From Halomonas sp. M4R1S46 (GTDB taxonomy: Bacteria; Pseudomonadota; Gammaproteobacteria; Pseudomonadales; Halomonadaceae): a DNA stretch of 64,000 nt. The stretch lies in NCBI RefSeq assembly GCF_025725685.1, contig NZ_CP107008.1, positions 1,488,001-1,552,000 on the forward strand, given 5' to 3'. The notes below the pieces were generated by a model, which saw nothing but the letters and a program-made list of their open reading frames with translations, was not told the DNA's origin and searched no databases. Below are positions 33,903-41,797 of the stretch, one piece after another. The position numbers were made by a program, and so were the translations under genes. Numbering within the stretch: position 1 is the first letter of the stretch; every line of letters begins with the position of its first letter.

Positions 33903-35468
33903 ATGTGTGACCAGCGTTGCATCGTTCCGCCCTCGCCGGAGCTGGAGGAACGCATCATTCGCTCGCGCCAGGAACTGCTGGCCGGGCACACCCTGCCCGA
34001 CAAGCCCACGGTCGACGTCCTCGACCTGCGAAGCGTGACGCGCATCCTGACCCGTCCGCCCAGGACGCGCGCCCATACCCTCATTTCCCATGTCGTCGAC
34101 TTCGCACCCATCACCGGCGTGCGTCGGGCGCTCGTGCTGCTGGTGGACTTCTCCGACGAGGCGGCGACCCAGTCCCGGGGCCACTACCAGGACATGCTGT
34201 TCTCGGTGGGCAGCCAGGCGACCGGCAGCATGCGTGACTACTACCGCGAGGTGTCCTACCAGCAACTCGATGTCATCGGCGAGGTGAGCGGGACCGGCGG
34301 GGTCACCGCGGGCTGGTACCGCGCCCCCCAGACCAAGGCCTACTACACCAACGGCGACTATGGGTTCGGCGACTATCCACGCAACGCCCAGAAACTGGTC
34401 GAGGATGTCGTGGACCTGGCCGCGCCCCACCTCAACTTCGCCGATTACGACAACGACGGCGACGGCGTGGTCGATGCGCTGGTCATCATCGCCGCCGGCA
34501 CGGGGGGAGAGGTGAGCGGCGATACCGGCGACATCTGGTCCCACAAGTGGGGCATCACCCCCAGGAACGTGGATGGCGTCCAGGTGCGCAACTACTTCAT
34601 GGCGCCGGAGGACGGTCGTGTCGGGGTCATGGCCCATGAACTCGGCCACCTGCTGATGAAGTGGCCGGATCTCTACGACACCGACTACACCTCACGGGGC
34701 ACGGGGCGTTGGGACCTGATGGCCGGTGGCAGCTGGAACGACGGGGGCAACACGCCCGCGCACCCCACCGCCTGGTGCAAGGTCAAGGCGGGCTGGGTCA
34801 CGCCGACGACGATCTTCAACGCCCAGCAGAGCGTGACCCTGCAGCCCTACGCCCGCCACCCCGACGTCTACCGCTTGCCCATCGGCAGCCCCGACAGCAA
34901 GGAGTACTTCCTCGTCTCCAACCGGCAGCAGGCGGGCTTCGACACCCACCTGCCGGGGGAGGGCTGCCTCATCGAGCACGTCGATGACAACCAGTCCAAC
35001 AATACCGACGAGACTCACTACCTGGTGGATATCGAACAGGCCGATGGCCAGGGTCACCTGAACAGCAACGCCAACGCGGGGGATGCGGAAGACCCCTATC
35101 CCACCGCCGGCAACAACGCCTTCACCGTGGCTACCACGCCGGCCAGCAAGGCCTACGACGGCTCGGATTCCCGGGTGGCGGTGACCGATATCCAGCGGGT
35201 GGGTGACACCATCACAACCGATATCAATGTGGGGGGCGTCACGGCCAAGGCCTGGCACAATCATCGGGCGGTACTGCAGACCTACAGCACCTATCACTCG
35301 CAGAATGCCTGGGCGAGGATCCAGGGGCTGGGCTGGCGCAAGATCGAGACGGGCAGTGCGGACGGGGTGACCAACACCTTCCTGGCGCTCTGCGAGGCGC
35401 AGGCCAACGACCGTCAGGTCAGCGTCTACGCCGATGGTGACACGCTCTACCGGATGTACCTGCTGTAG
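33903..35468 (+). CDS. M6-family metalloprotease with C-terminal duplicated domain
   Basis: A 521-residue protein of the immune-inhibitor-A (M6) family. The zinc motif is H245-E246-x-x-H249 in MAHELGHLLMKWPDLYD, with the family's PDLYD following. DFSDEAATQSRGHYQDMLFS, SMRDYYREVSYQQLDV and DYDNDGDGVVDALVI (a calcium-loop-like DxDxDG) precede it. Residues 450-521 form a separate domain shared with the small protein at 32790. M6 enzymes are normally secreted, but no signal peptide is seen here. A perfect AAGGAGG ribosome site precedes the start. Probably the effector of the operon. Confidence 0.9.
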   Translation: MCDQRCIVPPSPELEERIIRSRQELLAGHTLPDKPTVDVLDLRSVTRILTRPPRTRAHTLISHVVDFAPITGVRRALVLLVDFSDEAATQSRGHYQDMLFSVGSQATGSMRDYYREVSYQQLDVIGEVSGTGGVTAGWYRAPQTKAYYTNGDYGFGDYPRNAQKLVEDVVDLAAPHLNFADYDNDGDGVVDALVIIAAGTGGEVSGDTGDIWSHKWGITPRNVDGVQVRNYFMAPEDGRVGVMAHELGHLLMKWPDLYDTDYTSRGTGRWDLMAGGSWNDGGNTPAHPTAWCKVKAGWVTPTTIFNAQQSVTLQPYARHPDVYRLPIGSPDSKEYFLVSNRQQAGFDTHLPGEGCLIEHVDDNQSNNTDETHYLVDIEQADGQGHLNSNANAGDAEDPYPTAGNNAFTVATTPASKAYDGSDSRVAVTDIQRVGDTITTDINVGGVTAKAWHNHRAVLQTYSTYHSQNAWARIQGLGWRKIETGSADGVTNTFLALCEAQANDRQVSVYADGDTLYRMYLL

Positions 35469-35483
35469 TGCGGCAGGCGTCCG

Positions 35484-35768
35484 TCACGGTTCGGCCTGCC
35501 TCAGCCGGGAGAGCTGGAACAGGCCGTGCCGGGCATCGCCGAGATACTCGGCCTCCGCCAGGAAGACACAGCCCGGATGGAGGCCGGCGATCGACTCGAA
35601 GGTGAACCCCGCCACGGTGGTGCCCACCCGGCGATGGGCCAGGTCGGGGCCCTCGCGAGGCTGTGTGGCCAGCAACGCGAAGGCCAGCTCGTGCTTGTCG
35701 GGGAAGCGCGCCGAGCGCTCGAGAGACACCAGCCTGCCCTTGACGTCGCAGCGATTGGGCGGTGCCAT
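35484..35768 (-). CDS. Conserved-looking hypothetical protein
   Basis: A 94-residue soluble protein starting MAPPNRCDVKGRLVSLERSA. It contains ELAFALLATQPREGPDL and GTTVAGFTFESIAGLHPGCV. The composition suggests a compact beta-rich domain, but no family was recognised. An AAGGCGG stretch precedes the ATG. It converges on the M6 protease gene with a 15-bp gap. Confidence 0.5.
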   Translation of the reverse strand: MAPPNRCDVKGRLVSLERSARFPDKHELAFALLATQPREGPDLAHRRVGTTVAGFTFESIAGLHPGCVFLAEAEYLGDARHGLFQLSRLRQAEP

Positions 35769-35900
35769 GATGCCGCCTTGTCCGGTCGTGGCCACCGGCA
35801 GTCCTCCCCGTCATGACGGCTGTCGCGCCTGTGATTCCAGTGTATGCCAAGCTGGCCGGCGACGGCGGGTCGGCGTCGCCGGGCATGGGGCACGGCACGC

Positions 35901-36710
35901 TCAGTCGGCGTTGGGGAAGAACAGCTGCTGGCCCTTCACCTCGAAGTCGGCGATGGCCTGCTGGCCCGCGTCGGAGAGCAGCCAGTCATGCCACTGCGCG
36001 GCCAGGTCATGCTTGAGGTGCGGGTGCTGCTCCTCGGCGAGCCGCAGGCTGCCGTACTGGTTGAACAGCGCCTCGTCGCCCTCGAAGAGCAGTTCGAGGT
36101 TCTGGCGGTTGTCGAAGGCCACCCAGGTGGCGCGGTCGGACATCACGTAGGCGTCCATGCCGGCGGCGGTATTGAGCGTCGGGCCCATGCCGCTGCCCAG
36201 CTCACGGTACCACTCGCCGGCGGGTTCGATGCCGGCGGCGTCCCACAGGCGCCGCTCGGCACGATTCGTGCCGCTGTCGTCGCCCCGCGAGGCGAAGGGC
36301 GCCTCGGCCTCGGCGATCCGCGAGAAGGCCTGCTCGACGGTCTCGGCCTCGCGGATGCCCGCCGGGTCCCCGGCGGGGCCGATGAGCACGAAGTCGTTAT
36401 ACATCACGTCGGCCCGCTCGGTGGCGTAGCCGTCGGCGACGAAGCGCTCCTCACCGGCCGTATCGTGCACCAGCAGGCTGTCGGCGTCGCCGCGTCGGGC
36501 GATCTCGAAGGCCTGGCCGGTACCCACGGCGACCACCCGGACCTCGATGCCACTGGCCTCGCGGAACGGCGGGATGATGGCATCGAACAGCCCCGAGCTC
36601 TCGGTGGAGGTGGTGGAGGCCAGGGTGATGTAGGGCGCCTCGTCCTGGGCGACGGCGGTCATCGAGAGGCCCATCAGGCCGAGGGCGGCGAGGGGGAGTC
36701 CTGTACGCAT
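35901..36710 (-). CDS. tupA: Tungstate ABC transporter, periplasmic binding protein
   Basis: A 269-residue periplasmic protein with a signal peptide ending SMTAVAQ. The oxyanion-binding motif LASTTSTESSGLFD and the following GTGQAFEIARRGDADSLLVH are the TupA signature, distinct from molybdate ModA. The internal ATG is chosen because AAGGA is properly spaced from it and overlaps the first ATG. It is last in the tupB-tupC-tupA order on this strand, separated from tupC by 62 bp. Delivers tungstate for molybdopterin-type enzymes. Confidence 0.9.
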   Translation of the reverse strand: MRTGLPLAALGLMGLSMTAVAQDEAPYITLASTTSTESSGLFDAIIPPFREASGIEVRVVAVGTGQAFEIARRGDADSLLVHDTAGEERFVADGYATERADVMYNDFVLIGPAGDPAGIREAETVEQAFSRIAEAEAPFASRGDDSGTNRAERRLWDAAGIEPAGEWYRELGSGMGPTLNTAAGMDAYVMSDRATWVAFDNRQNLELLFEGDEALFNQYGSLRLAEEQHPHLKHDLAAQWHDWLLSDAGQQAIADFEVKGQQLFFPNAD

Positions 36711-36772
36711 GCTTGGCATCCTTGTGTGGCGTTGCGTGGTTGGGAGAGTGGTGGCGGTGGCGATGTGCGGGG

Positions 36773-37501
36773 CTACCAGACCAGCTCCCCGCGCAGGAAG
36801 GCCGCCGCCTCAGGGGTGGCGGGTGCCGTGAAGAAACGCTCGGCCGGGGTGTGCTCGAGGAGCCGGCCGCCGCACAGGAAGACCACCTCGTCGGCCAGGC
36901 GACGGGCCTGGTGCAGGTCGTGGGTGCTCATCAGGATGCGCGTGCCACGCCGGTGGAAGTCGCTCACGGCATCCTCCACCGCCTTGATGGCGGCGGGGTC
37001 CAGCGCCGAGGTGGGCTCGTCGAGGAACAGCATCCGGGGCTCGAGCAGCCAGGCCCGGGCCAGGGCCAGGCGCTGCTGTTCGCCGCCGGAGAGCACTCGG
37101 GCCGGGCGGCGGGCCAGCGCGCCCAGGCCGAAGCGCTCCAGGGCCTCCCGGGCCAGGGGGCGGCGGCGGCGCCAGGGGGTGCCGTTGACGCCCAGCGCAT
37201 AGCACAGGTTGTCCAGTGCAGAGCGCTTGAGCAGCACCGGGCGCTGGAAGACCATGGCCTGGCGGGGCATCTCGCCCTGCCAGCGAACCCGCCCGTGCGT
37301 GGGCGAGAGCAAGCCGTGGGCCAGGCGCATCAGCAGGCTCTTGCCGGCGCCGTTGGGGCCCATCACCAGGGTGCGCCGACAGCCGTCCAGGCGCAGGGAG
37401 AGATCGCTGAGCAGGGGCTGGCCGCGGTGGTGGAAGCCGAGCCCCTCGAGCTCGAGGGGCGCGATGGAGGCCGGGGTGTGGACCTGGAGCATGTCGTTCA
37501 T
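36773..37501 (-). CDS. tupC: Tungstate ABC transporter, ATPase
   Basis: A 242-residue ABC ATPase. It has Walker A GPNGAGKS, signature LSGGEQQRLALARAW, Walker B MLFLDEPTSALD and switch His in MSTHDL. The start codon overlaps the tupB stop (ATGA), so the two are translationally coupled. Assignment to tungstate rests on the neighbouring TupA and TupB. Confidence 0.93.
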   Translation of the reverse strand: MNDMLQVHTPASIAPLELEGLGFHHRGQPLLSDLSLRLDGCRRTLVMGPNGAGKSLLMRLAHGLLSPTHGRVRWQGEMPRQAMVFQRPVLLKRSALDNLCYALGVNGTPWRRRRPLAREALERFGLGALARRPARVLSGGEQQRLALARAWLLEPRMLFLDEPTSALDPAAIKAVEDAVSDFHRRGTRILMSTHDLHQARRLADEVVFLCGGRLLEHTPAERFFTAPATPEAAAFLRGELVW

Positions 37502-38202
37502 CCGAGCCGCCTCCGCGCCGTCTCGCCGACCAGGTGCGCCGCGGCGTTGACCAGTGCCACCAGGCCGAGCAGCACGATGCCCAGGCCGAGCGCCAGGGGC
37601 AGGTTGCCCTTGCTGGTCTCGAGCACGATGGCCGTGGTCATCACCCGGGTCACCCCGTCGATGTTGCCGCCGACGATCATCACCGCGCCCACCTCGGCAC
37701 TGGCCCGGCCGAAGCCGGCCAGCACCACCATCATCAGGCCGAGGCGGGCGTCCCACAGCAGGGTGGGGATCATGCGCGTCCGGGACAGGCCCAGGGAGCG
37801 CAGTTGCTCGCGGTATTCCAGGTGCAGCTCCTCCACCTGCTGGCGGGTCAGGGCGGCGATGATCGGCAGCACCAGCAGCAGCTGGGCCACCACCATGGCG
37901 CCGGGGGTGAACAGCAGCCCGAACTCGCCCAGCGGACCGGCCCGGGACAGCAGCAGGTAGACCGCCAGGCCGGCCACCACCGGCGGCAGGCCCATCAGGG
38001 CGTTGAGCGCCACCACCAGCACGCCGCGTCCGGGGAAGCGCCACAGCGCCAGGGCCGCGCCCAGCGGCAGACCCAGCAGGGCGGCGATCAGCACCGCCGT
38101 CAACGAGACCTTGAGCGACAGCACGACGATGCCCAGCAGCGTCGGATCCAGGTCGAGGATCAGCGCGAGCGCGGTGGCGAAGGCGGAGTCGTGTTGGGGC
38201 AT
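37498..38202 (-). CDS. tupB: Tungstate ABC transporter, permease
   Basis: A 234-residue inner-membrane permease with about five spans. It has the EAA-type coupling loop (LRSLGLSRTRMIPTLLWDAR) that docks on the ATPase. The ATG used follows AGGAG at good spacing; another ATG 4 bases upstream is in a different frame. First gene of the operon, divergent from a regulator gene with a 120-bp shared promoter region. Confidence 0.92.
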   Translation of the reverse strand: MPQHDSAFATALALILDLDPTLLGIVVLSLKVSLTAVLIAALLGLPLGAALALWRFPGRGVLVVALNALMGLPPVVAGLAVYLLLSRAGPLGEFGLLFTPGAMVVAQLLLVLPIIAALTRQQVEELHLEYREQLRSLGLSRTRMIPTLLWDARLGLMMVVLAGFGRASAEVGAVMIVGGNIDGVTRVMTTAIVLETSKGNLPLALGLGIVLLGLVALVNAAAHLVGETARRRLG

Positions 38203-38283
38203 CCATTTCTCCTGACGTTTCCAGGCATCATGTGCCCTGTGTAAGCTGCTTGCATCGGGTACTGAAAAATATGCCGCAGAACA

Positions 38284-38300
38284 CACCGGAATGACATTCC
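38284..38300. promoter_or_regulatory. Palindrome CCGGAATGACATTCCGG, candidate operator for tup control
   Basis: A perfect inverted repeat with 8-bp arms around one base lies in the divergent promoter region, 23 bp before the regulator start and about 80 bp from tupB. It is the only long palindrome there, so it is the natural binding site candidate for the HTH/binding-fold regulator. Confidence 0.6.
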
Positions 38301-38322
38301 GGGGACGACGGGAGGCGAGGGA

Positions 38323-39225
38323 ATGACGACGGACCTCATCGGGGCCGGGCCGGCCTACCTGACCACCGCCGAGGTGGCCGAGTACCTGCGCCTGAAGCCG
38401 CGCAAGGTCTACGACCTGGTGCGCCAGGGACAGATCCCCTGCACCCGGGCCACCGGCAAGCTGCTGTTTCCCCGCCAGAGCATCGATCTGTGGCTGATGA
38501 GCCACCTTGAGGGCGACCAGCCGGGGAGCCGCCCGGTGCCGGTGGTGCTCGCCGGCAGCCAGGACCCGCTGCTGGAATGGGCGGTGCGCGAGAGCGGGGC
38601 GGGCCTGGCCACCCTGTGCCACGGCAGCGGGGACGGCGTGCGCCGCCTGCTCGCCGGCGAGGCCATGGTGGCCGGCCTGCACCTGGTGGACGAGGCCAGC
38701 GGGCGCTACAACCGGCCGGAGGCGCTGGGTCTCTCCGGCATGCGCGACCTGGTGATGGTGCGCTGGGCGACGCGGCGCCAGGGACTGCTGCTGGCCCCCG
38801 GCAACCCCCTGGGCATCCGGCGGCTGGCCGACCTGGCCCGGCCCGGGGTGCGGCTCGCCCACCGCCAGGCCGGGGCCGGGGCCCAGCGGCTGCTGGGCTG
38901 GCTGCTGCGGCGGGCGGGGGTGGCGGCCGAGCGGCTCGCCTTCATGGCCCACCCCTCGCTCAGCGAGGACGATCTGGCGCTGGCCATCCGCCAGGGCGAG
39001 GCCGACGCGGGGCTCGGGGTGGAGGCCGCCGCCCGGCGCCAGGGACTGGCCTTCGTGGCGCTCCAAGACGAGGCCTTCGACCTGGCCTTGCGCCGGCGCA
39101 GCTACTTCGAGCCGCCGCTGCAGCGCCTGCTGGCCTTCGCCCGGGAGCCGCGCTTCCACGAGCGCGCCGAGGCGTTCGGCGGCTACGACGTCGGCGAGCT
39201 CGGCCGGGTGACCTACAACGCCTGA
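38323..39225 (+). CDS. HTH regulator with periplasmic-binding-protein-like sensor (molybdate/tungstate type)
   Basis: A 300-residue cytosolic protein. Residues ~10-60 form an excisionase/MerR-like HTH (LTTAEVAEYLRLKPRKVYDL). Residues ~70-300 are a PBP-like domain (VVLAGSQDPLLEWAVRESG, GLLLAPGNPLGIRRLADLAR, EADAGLGVEAAARRQGLAFV), as found fused to HTHs in oxyanion-responsive regulators. Divergent from tupBCA, it probably senses tungstate or molybdate directly and controls their uptake. Confidence 0.85.
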   Translation: MTTDLIGAGPAYLTTAEVAEYLRLKPRKVYDLVRQGQIPCTRATGKLLFPRQSIDLWLMSHLEGDQPGSRPVPVVLAGSQDPLLEWAVRESGAGLATLCHGSGDGVRRLLAGEAMVAGLHLVDEASGRYNRPEALGLSGMRDLVMVRWATRRQGLLLAPGNPLGIRRLADLARPGVRLAHRQAGAGAQRLLGWLLRRAGVAAERLAFMAHPSLSEDDLALAIRQGEADAGLGVEAAARRQGLAFVALQDEAFDLALRRRSYFEPPLQRLLAFAREPRFHERAEAFGGYDVGELGRVTYNA

Positions 39226-39252
39226 GGTCGCCGCCCGGGGCCGCGCGGCGGG

Positions 39253-40572
39253 CTAGTCGAGGGGGCAGGCGAGGGGCGTCACGACGCTCGGCCGCAGCGG
39301 CGCGCCCGAGGAGGCCCCTGCCAGGTAGGCGGCGAGGTGGGCACTGAGCTCGCGGGCGTCGTCATCGGCGCCATGGAGGAAGCTCGACTTGCGCCGGCGC
39401 ATGAACGGCAGGCCCATGGCGTAGACGCCGGGCGCGTCCACCACCCCGCCGTGGTGTCGAAGCCGGCCCTTGCGATCGAACACCGGCAGGTGCAGCCAGC
39501 GGTAGTCGGGCCGAAAGCCGGTGGCCCAGATGACGCTGCCGATCTCGCCACGCGCCAGGTCGAGGTCGAGGCACGGCGAGCGCGGCACGGGCGTGGGGGC
39601 GAAGCGCTCGGGCGGCGGCAGGCAGGTGTCCCGGTCATGGGTCCGCGACCAGTCGTCGAAGGTGTCCAGCAGGCGGCCGAGCTTGAGGTCGGCGGCGGCA
39701 CAGTGGGTACGCAGCGACCCCGAGAACTGCAGGTGCCCATCGCGCAGGCCGACCAGGCGACCGACCAGCCGCACGCCCTGCTCGGCCAGCGTCCCCAGCG
39801 ACAGCGTCCGCGGCTCGGGGCTTCCCACCAACTGGGGCGAGGGCAGGCGACGGGCGCGCTCGAGATCCTCCACCTCGTCGTGACGCTGGTCGAGCAGGCC
39901 GGCCGCCTCCAGCCACCACTGGATGTCGCGACCGCGGTAGCGACGCAGCATGCGCACATGGTCGCCCACCGACAGGGTCACGGGACGCCCGCTGCGCTGG
40001 ATCTCGTCGGCGAGCTGGACCCCGCTCGCCGAGGCGCCCACCACCAGAACGCCGTCTTCAGGAAGATCCTCGGGCCGCCGGTAGTCGTGCAGGCTCAGGC
40101 TGGCGATGCCGGGCGGCAGCGCTCCGGCCAGGGCCGGTACCCGCGGCAGGTTGCAGGCCCCGCTGGCCAGCACCAGCGCCCGGCAGCGCCACTCGCCACG
40201 CTCGGTGATCACCCGGTAGCCGCCGTCCCCCGGGCGTACCGACCGCACCCGGGTATGGGGATGGACTGGCGCCGCGGTCCGGCGGGCGTAGTCGTCCAGG
40301 AAGGCGATCAGCTCGGCCATGGTCATGAAGCCCTCGGGCTCGGGCCCCGCATAGGGGAGCCCGGGCAGTCGGCACTGCCAGTTGGGGGTGAGCAGGCGCA
40401 GCGAGTCCCACCGCTCGTGCCGCCAGGAGTTGGCCACCTCGCCGCGCTCCAGGAGCACATGGTCGATGCCGCGCGCCGCCAGGTGGTGGGACATGGCCAG
40501 CCCGGCGTGGCCCGCGCCGATGACCACCACGGTCACGGCGCGGGCGCGGCGGTGGAGGGCTTGCCCTGTCAT
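39253..40572 (-). CDS. FAD/NAD(P)-dependent flavin monooxygenase-like oxidoreductase
   Basis: A 439-residue flavoprotein of the CzcO/FMO type. The first Rossmann motif is VVIGAGHAGLAMSHHL, followed by ERGEVANSWRHERWDSLRLL. A second nucleotide motif is VLVVGASASGVQLADEI, and VIWATGFRPDYRWL closes the FMO signature. It oxidises an unknown small molecule with NAD(P)H and O2. Its ATG overlaps the OsmC stop (ATGA), so the pair is one operon, probably under the direct-repeat motif upstream of the OsmC gene. Confidence 0.9.
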   Translation of the reverse strand: MTGQALHRRARAVTVVVIGAGHAGLAMSHHLAARGIDHVLLERGEVANSWRHERWDSLRLLTPNWQCRLPGLPYAGPEPEGFMTMAELIAFLDDYARRTAAPVHPHTRVRSVRPGDGGYRVITERGEWRCRALVLASGACNLPRVPALAGALPPGIASLSLHDYRRPEDLPEDGVLVVGASASGVQLADEIQRSGRPVTLSVGDHVRMLRRYRGRDIQWWLEAAGLLDQRHDEVEDLERARRLPSPQLVGSPEPRTLSLGTLAEQGVRLVGRLVGLRDGHLQFSGSLRTHCAAADLKLGRLLDTFDDWSRTHDRDTCLPPPERFAPTPVPRSPCLDLDLARGEIGSVIWATGFRPDYRWLHLPVFDRKGRLRHHGGVVDAPGVYAMGLPFMRRRKSSFLHGADDDARELSAHLAAYLAGASSGAPLRPSVVTPLACPLD

Positions 40573-41129
40573 GCCAGGGTCACCGCGACATCGGTGGGGT
40601 TGGTGAGCAGGTCGAACACCGCGGAGCGCTTCTGGGACTGGGCCACCAGGGCGGCGATCTCCTCGCGGCTCGCGTCGGCGTCGATCTCGTAGCTCACGCG
40701 GACCGCATCGAAGCCGTTGCGCACCTCGCTGTCCATGCCCAGGATGCCCTGGATGTCCATGCGGCCCTCGACGCAGGCCTTCACCGAGCGCAGCTGGATC
40801 CCGCGATGCTGGGCCACGGCGGCGATGCCCGCGGTGAGACAGCCCGCCAGACCCACCAGCACGTACTCCACCGGCGTCGGGCCGTGATCCTCGGAGGCGA
40901 AGACCGCCGGGTGGTCGGTATCGAAGGTGGAGCGCTGGCGGTGGGCCTGTGTCTCGCCGAGGCCGTGGAAGGTGTCGATGGTGCTGCGGCTGTGGGTGCC
41001 GTTGACCCAGTCGCAACGGGCCTGCCAGGTGAAACGTGCGGCCTCGGGCGCCTCGGCCAGGGCCTCGCGGGCGCCGAGCAGGGCGGCGACGTTGACGCCG
41101 TTGTCGATGGTGTGGATGGCGGTGGTCAT
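40569..41129 (-). CDS. OsmC-family protein lacking the second catalytic cysteine
   Basis: A 186-residue OsmC/Ohr-fold protein. The first redox cysteine is present (C97 in LVGLAGCLTAG), but the second, normally in a C-P-x-S context, is replaced in QSQKRSAVFDLLTN. It is therefore not a standard organic hydroperoxide reductase and may use a different substrate. It is first in a two-gene operon with the flavin monooxygenase and is preceded by the BTAD-linked direct-repeat motif. Confidence 0.85.
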   Translation of the reverse strand: MTTAIHTIDNGVNVAALLGAREALAEAPEAARFTWQARCDWVNGTHSRSTIDTFHGLGETQAHRQRSTFDTDHPAVFASEDHGPTPVEYVLVGLAGCLTAGIAAVAQHRGIQLRSVKACVEGRMDIQGILGMDSEVRNGFDAVRVSYEIDADASREEIAALVAQSQKRSAVFDLLTNPTDVAVTLA

Positions 41130-41208
41130 GGATGTCGTCCTCGCGTGTCGTGATGGTCGAGGCCGTCGACGGGATGTCTGGCGGCTCGAGAGTCAGCCTG
41201 CGAGGGAG

Positions 41209-41238
41209 GCGTGGGACCCAGCGTGGGAAGGTGCGTGG
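41209..41238 (+). promoter_or_regulatory. Direct repeats GCGTGGGA at 12-bp spacing, candidate BTAD-regulator site
   Basis: GCGTGGGACCCAGCGTGGGA is followed by a third GCGTGG 12 bases on. It is the same motif, at the same spacing, as the one upstream of the AhpD-like gene (44199-44218, other strand). It lies 80-109 bp upstream of the OsmC start and also just past the DUF4242 stop. SARP-type BTAD regulators bind direct repeats spaced about one helical turn. Confidence 0.6.
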
Positions 41239-41242
41239 TTTT

Positions 41243-41797
41243 TCACGAGGCGGGCGTGGAAGCGGCCGACGTGGACGCGGGGGGCGCCACCCGCTGGAAG
41301 GCCCAGGCCGCCTCCAGCGGCATGCCGGCCTGGCGCTGGGCGATGCGCACCGACTCGGCGTCCGGTGCCTGGTAGAGGCAGAGCATGCGCCGCCGGTCCA
41401 GGGAGAAGAAGGTGCGCAGGAAGCGCACGCGATGGTTCTGCAGGCAGGCCGCGCCGGTGTCCTCGATGGCCTGGATCTCGGCCAGATCGACGGGAGTCGC
41501 GAAGGCTCGCTCCACCAGCACGTTGCCCGAGGCGCCCGCCGTGCCGGGGGACTCATGGAGCGTGCCGGCCCATAGCCGGCTGACATCGGCGCCGGCCTGG
41601 CGCAGGCCCACCCTCGCCGCTTCCGCGTCCGGCGCCCGGAAGTGACAGACCATCCGTCGGCCGTCCCGGGCCAGCAGGCTGCCCTGCCAGGCGACACGGT
41701 GCAGGTCCAGGCAGTCCTGGGCGGCGAGGGTCAGCCGGCTGACGACCTCCGGCGCCAGGGGCGTCGTGAAGCGCCGCTCCAGGACGATATCGATCAT
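41243..41797 (-). CDS. Tandem DUF4242 protein
   Basis: A 184-residue protein made of two ferredoxin-like repeats of the DUF4242 (SCO4226-type, nickel-binding) family. The first has VLERRFTTPLAPE and RRMVCHFRAPDAEAARVGLR; the second has VERAFATPVDLAE and RRMLCLYQAPDAESVRIAQR. The matching spacing shows internal duplication. It overlaps the stop of the BTAD regulator gene by 4 bp and is likely co-expressed with it. Metal binding is known for one family member; the role here is unknown. Confidence 0.8.
   Translation of the reverse strand: MIDIVLERRFTTPLAPEVVSRLTLAAQDCLDLHRVAWQGSLLARDGRRMVCHFRAPDAEAARVGLRQAGADVSRLWAGTLHESPGTAGASGNVLVERAFATPVDLAEIQAIEDTGAACLQNHRVRFLRTFFSLDRRRMLCLYQAPDAESVRIAQRQAGMPLEAAWAFQRVAPPASTSAASTPAS

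Noticed and set aside
36773..38206. A single fused permease-ATPase protein
   Set aside because: The long frame is the ATPase frame extended through tupB in the wrong frame; the two genes overlap by 4 bp and are separate.
41261..41283. Further copies of the BTAD motif inside the DUF4242 gene (GGCGTGGA, GACGTGGA)
   Set aside because: Half-sites without the 12-bp repeat partner, within coding sequence.
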